This document shows, piece by piece, positions 61,147 to 64,000 of a stretch of 64,000 nt of DNA. The translations under genes were made by a program, and so were the position numbers. Numbering within the stretch: the stretch's first letter is position 1; each line of letters begins with the position of its first letter. Source of the DNA: Sphingomonas sanguinis NBRC 13937 (GTDB lineage: Bacteria > Pseudomonadota > Alphaproteobacteria > Sphingomonadales > Sphingomonadaceae); NCBI RefSeq assembly GCF_001591005.1, contig NZ_BCTY01000007.1, forward strand, positions 42,566 to 106,565, in the 5' to 3' direction. The notes under the pieces were generated by a model. It made no database searches. It worked only from the letters and a program-made list of their open reading frames with translations, and was not told where the DNA came from.

Positions 61147-61172
61147 TCGCCTCACCCCCTGGGGTGAACGAC

Positions 61173-61213
61173 AAAGGGCCCGGTGCTTCCCTCGCGAAGC
61201 GCCGGGCCTCTTT
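61173..61213 (+). terminator. rpmE rho-independent terminator
   Basis: GGCCCGG (61177-61183) pairs with CCGGGCC (61202-61208), and the inner bases TGCTTCCCTCGCGAAGCG extend the stem. AAA precedes it and TCTTT follows. Confidence 0.8.
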
Positions 61214-61292
61214 GCGTCGAGTGCGAGAGGATGACGAAAATTTTCAAAATGCGGTTTGCGGTCCATTAACCAGCGCTGTGCAACATAGCCTC

Positions 61293-61607
61293 ATGTTTGC
61301 CGCCGAATTTGAACCCGCCGAATATACCAACCGCCGCCGCGCCCTGCGGAAGGCTGCGGCGCTCGATACCGAAATGGATCGAGGCGGGCTGTCCCGGGCT
61401 TTGTGCCGGGTGCTCGACATCTCGGTTCATGGTGCGCGGCTTCAGACCTATACCTCGCTTCGGCGCGGCTCGGACATCTGGTTGCGCCTGCCCCAGGTGG
61501 GCGAAGTCGCCGCGCATGTCGTCTGGGCCACCGACTTCGCCGCCGGCTGCCAGTTCGAAAAACCGCTGGCACCGGAGGCGTTCGAGATCCTCGCACCGCT
61601 CACCTGA
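61293..61607 (+). CDS. PilZ domain protein
   Basis: 104 residues. The arrangement RRRALRKAA near the N-terminus, then VLDISVHGARLQT and later GEVAAHVVWATDFAAGCQFE, is that of a stand-alone PilZ domain; the (D/N)-x-S-x-x-G motif is present as DISVHG. Many PilZ proteins bind cyclic di-GMP, for which an RxxxR motif is required; RRRALRKAA could supply it. Target unknown. A GTG at 61278 is an alternative start. Confidence 0.78.
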   Translation: MFAAEFEPAEYTNRRRALRKAAALDTEMDRGGLSRALCRVLDISVHGARLQTYTSLRRGSDIWLRLPQVGEVAAHVVWATDFAAGCQFEKPLAPEAFEILAPLT

Positions 61608-61679
61608 TCGGGGCGGCGGGCTGGTCAGCCCGGTACGGTTGCGCTACGCAGTGGCAAAGCCGTAACAAATGGAACCATC

Positions 61680-63095
61680 TTGACCTTGCCCGTCACCCCC
61701 GCGACTGCGCCCGCAACCGTGTTGCCGCGCAGTGAAGACAGCGTTGCGGCCGTCAGCGTGACCGAGCTGTTCACGATCGGCATCGGCCCGTCCAGCTCGC
61801 ATACGGTCGGCCCGATGCGCGCGGCCAAGGCCTTTGCCACCGAAATGCTCGACACGGGCCTGGTCCCCGACCGGGTGCAGGCCGAATTGTTCGGCTCGCT
61901 TTCGCTTACGGGGCGCGGCCACCATAGCGACCGGGCGGTCCTGCTCGGTCTGGCGGGTGAGACGCCCGAGACGGTCGATCCAGACGCGATCGAGGCGATG
62001 CTGGCGGCCATTGCCGAAACGGGGCGAATCACGCTCGACGGGCGGCATGTGATGCCGTTTGACTATGAAGCCGACCTGCTGTTCCGCCCCGGTTTCCTGC
62101 CCGCTCATCCCAATGGCATGGTCTTCACCGCTTTCCTGCCCGACGGCAGCGCGGTCGTCCGCCGCTTCTATTCGATCGGCGGCGGCGCGATCCGGATGGA
62201 AGGGGCGGAGGCCATGCGCACCAACCGGCGGCTGGCGCATCCCTTTGCCTCGGGCGCGGAATTGCTGGCGCGGACGGCCGAGACCGGGCTGTCGATCGCC
62301 CAAATCGTGCGCGCCAACGAAGCCGCATGGCGCGAGGATGCCGAGATCGACGCATTTCTGGACCGCGTGCGCGACGCCATGTGCGGCGCGATCGAGCGGG
62401 GCTGTGCCGCCTCGGGTATTCTGCCCGGCGGCCTGAAGGTTCAGCGGCGCGCACAGGCGATTCGGCAGAAGCTGCTCGACCGCGGCCCGCGCACCGACCC
62501 CAGCCTGGTGTTCGAGTGGGTCAGCCTGTGGGCGCTGGCGGTGAACGAGGAAAATGCGGCAGGCGGCCGGGTCGTCACCGCGCCGACCAACGGCGCGGCG
62601 GGGGTGATCCCGGCGGTGCTGCGCTATTACGAAACGTTCGTCCACGGCGCGACGCGCGACGGCGTGCGCACCCTGCTGCTGACGGCGGCGGCGGTCGGGA
62701 TGCTCTACAAGAAGCGCGCCTCGATCTCGGCGGCGGAGATGGGCTGTCAGGGCGAGGTCGGCGTCGCCTGCTCGATGGCGGCGGCGGGGCTGGCGGCGGC
62801 GCTGGGCGGCTCACCAGCGCAGGTCGAGAATGCCGCCGAGATCGGCATGGAGCATAATCTCGGCTTGACCTGCGATCCGATCGGCGGGCTGGTCCAGATC
62901 CCGTGTATCGAGCGCAACACGATGGGCGCGATCAAGGCGATCAACGCCGCCTATCTGGCGCTGCACGGCGACGGCAATCACATCGTCAGCCTGGACCAGG
63001 TGATCGAAACGATGCGCCAGACCGGCGAGGACATGAAATCCCAATATAAGGAAACCAGCCTCGGCGGTCTCGCGGTCAACGTCGTCGAGTGCTGA
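61680..63095 (+). CDS. sdaA: L-serine dehydratase (iron-sulfur, single chain)
   Basis: 471 residues from a TTG with GGAA 5 bases upstream; GTGs at 61719 and 61758 are alternatives because homologues begin near [20 protein letters not shown]. Beta and alpha domains are fused. The cysteines in [23 protein letters not shown] and IPCIER supply the 4Fe-4S ligands. It deaminates L-serine to pyruvate and ammonia. The stop is directly adjacent to the convergent ThuA-like gene. Confidence 0.93.
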   Translation: MTLPVTPATAPATVLPRSEDSVAAVSVTELFTIGIGPSSSHTVGPMRAAKAFATEMLDTGLVPDRVQAELFGSLSLTGRGHHSDRAVLLGLAGETPETVDPDAIEAMLAAIAETGRITLDGRHVMPFDYEADLLFRPGFLPAHPNGMVFTAFLPDGSAVVRRFYSIGGGAIRMEGAEAMRTNRRLAHPFASGAELLARTAETGLSIAQIVRANEAAWREDAEIDAFLDRVRDAMCGAIERGCAASGILPGGLKVQRRAQAIRQKLLDRGPRTDPSLVFEWVSLWALAVNEENAAGGRVVTAPTNGAAGVIPAVLRYYETFVHGATRDGVRTLLLTAAAVGMLYKKRASISAAEMGCQGEVGVACSMAAAGLAAALGGSPAQVENAAEIGMEHNLGLTCDPIGGLVQIPCIERNTMGAIKAINAAYLALHGDGNHIVSLDQVIETMRQTGEDMKSQYKETSLGGLAVNVVEC

Positions 63096-63893
63096 TCACG
63101 TCCCCGCCGCCCAGCGGATCGCGTTGGTCAGGATGCGGTGATAGTCGGGATCGTCATAGAGTTCGGGCTCATGCCCCAGCGCCGAATAGAAGACCCGGCC
63201 CTTGGTGCGCGGGTTGATCCACATGATCGGGTGCGTGCCCATGCGTAAGGTGTCGCCGGGGCGGTAGCTCGTTTCGTCGAGCTGGGCGAGGATGGTCATT
63301 CCCTTGGCCGCCGGGTTGCGATCGAAGCTGTACCACTCGTCGCGTGGTGTCCAGGGCGTCTTCACCCCGGCCATGATCGGGTGGCGGGGCTGGACGATCT
63401 CGACCCGGGCGGGTTGGATATGATCCGCGCCGTTCGGATGGCCGGTGAAGGTCGTGCCGATGATCGTGTCGACATACCAGGGCGAAGTGTGGCTGTTATC
63501 GCCCGCCGCGTGCAGCGCGACCACGCCGCCACCACGCGCGACGAAGCGGGCGAGGGCCGCCTGTTGCTCCGGCGTCATGAACTCGCCGCTCGCGCTGTTT
63601 AGGACGATGACCGAGAAATGGGAAAGCTGGTCGTCGTTGAAGACGGCGGCATTCTCGGTCGTGAAGCTGGGACGGCCGAGCCGTTTGGCGATGTCGGCCA
63701 GGATGGCATTGGAATGCGGGATATGCTCGAAATGCCGCCAGCCATTGGTCTTGGAGACGATCAGCACGCCGTGCTTCAATCCGGCGGGCAGGGTAGGGGC
63801 CACGGTGTCGACCACCTTGGGCGGCAGATGCGGATCGGACGGCGCTTGCGCCACCGCGACCAGCGCAATCATCACCAGTGTTTTCAGCATCAT
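63096..63893 (-). CDS. Secreted ThuA-like domain protein
   Basis: 265 residues with a signal peptide (about 1-17, cleavage near AQA-PS). The ThuA/glutamine-amidotransferase-like fold is visible in GVLIVSKTNGWRHFEHIPHS, VIVLNSASGEFMTPEQQAAL, GGGVVALHAAGDNSH and RVFYSALGHEPELYDDPDY. The family is linked to trehalose or other sugar metabolism but the enzymatic role is unsettled. It acts in the periplasm if the signal is correct. Convergent with sdaA without any spacer. Confidence 0.88.
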   Translation of the reverse strand: MMLKTLVMIALVAVAQAPSDPHLPPKVVDTVAPTLPAGLKHGVLIVSKTNGWRHFEHIPHSNAILADIAKRLGRPSFTTENAAVFNDDQLSHFSVIVLNSASGEFMTPEQQAALARFVARGGGVVALHAAGDNSHTSPWYVDTIIGTTFTGHPNGADHIQPARVEIVQPRHPIMAGVKTPWTPRDEWYSFDRNPAAKGMTILAQLDETSYRPGDTLRMGTHPIMWINPRTKGRVFYSALGHEPELYDDPDYHRILTNAIRWAAGT

Positions 63894-63923
63894 CCGTCTC
63901 CCTTTTTGGGGACGATATCAAAT

Positions 63924-63971
63924 CCTCCCCGGCACGGGGAGGGGGACCATGCGGAGCATGGTGGAGGGGGC
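63924..63971. repeat. Double-hairpin intergenic repeat
   Basis: CCTCCCCG/CGGGGAGG (63924-63942, loop GCA) followed by ACCATGC/GCATGGT (63946-63962, loop GGA) and GGAGGGGG. This GC-rich two-hairpin unit is of the kind found many times between genes in sphingomonads. The end of the window cuts the surroundings. Confidence 0.6.
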
Positions 63972-64000
63972 TTTCCACCAAGGACACTTCTTGCGGAAGT

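Overview
This is a high-GC chromosomal segment of an alphaproteobacterium, most probably a sphingomonad (Sphingomonas or a close relative). The evidence is the block rpsB-tsf-pyrH-frr-uppS-cdsA-dxr-rseP-bamA-ompH-fabZ, the order pcm-like / tolC / popZ-like / valS, the psd-pssA pair, HWE kinases and LOV photoreceptors, and an alphaproteobacterial type LexA box (GTTC-N7-GTTC). The genus is an inference from gene content and order; no 16S rRNA is present.

Layout. 1-4.6 kb: the end of an oxoprolinase/hydantoinase B gene, a two-subunit DUF969/DUF979 transporter and a DUF2891 protein, all overlapping by 1-4 nt, with a convergent FadR-type regulator. 4.7-9.4 kb: a glycerol locus, glpD-glpR on the minus strand and glpK plus a second-type triosephosphate isomerase on the plus strand. 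9.3-18.3 kb: a two-component pair (histidine kinase and a degenerate NtrC-like regulator) divergent from an export operon made of a HlyD-like adaptor, ABC ATPase, GIN-domain protein, FtsX/MacB-like permease and TolC-like protein. 18.4-22.8 kb: a LOV protein, a CheB-CheR-PAS-HWE kinase interrupted by an in-frame TAG, and a single-domain response regulator. 23-24.9 kb: an M61 peptidase.

25.03-35.14 kb: a roughly 10-kb integrative element, probably a prophage remnant or phage satellite, inserted in tRNA-Cys and bounded by a 38-bp direct repeat. It carries an integrase, excisionase-like and Rha-like proteins, a prohead protease/capsid fusion, a gp10-like protein and a broken tape-measure gene. 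It also carries two ribbon-helix-helix proteins, lower-GC cargo (one protein with a possible HEPN motif) and a cluster of hairpins that share one tip but have different, compensated stems. The element copy of the repeat completes the tRNA and appears to supply its promoter.

35.2-36.3 kb is gene-poor, with one small secreted twin-CX3C protein and a 17-bp inverted repeat. 36.4-43.6 kb: isoaspartate methyltransferase-like gene, tolC, popZ-like gene, a LOV-histidine kinase-receiver hybrid and valS. 43.7-49 kb: a Kef-type antiporter, a lipoprotein cytochrome c, icd, psd and pssA. At 48.9-49.4 kb a small membrane protein lies downstream of a perfect LexA box placed inside a promoter, a candidate SOS-induced small membrane protein. 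49.5-61.1 kb holds the translation, isoprenoid, phospholipid and outer-membrane assembly block ending with rpmE. The window closes with a PilZ protein, L-serine dehydratase and a secreted ThuA-like protein.
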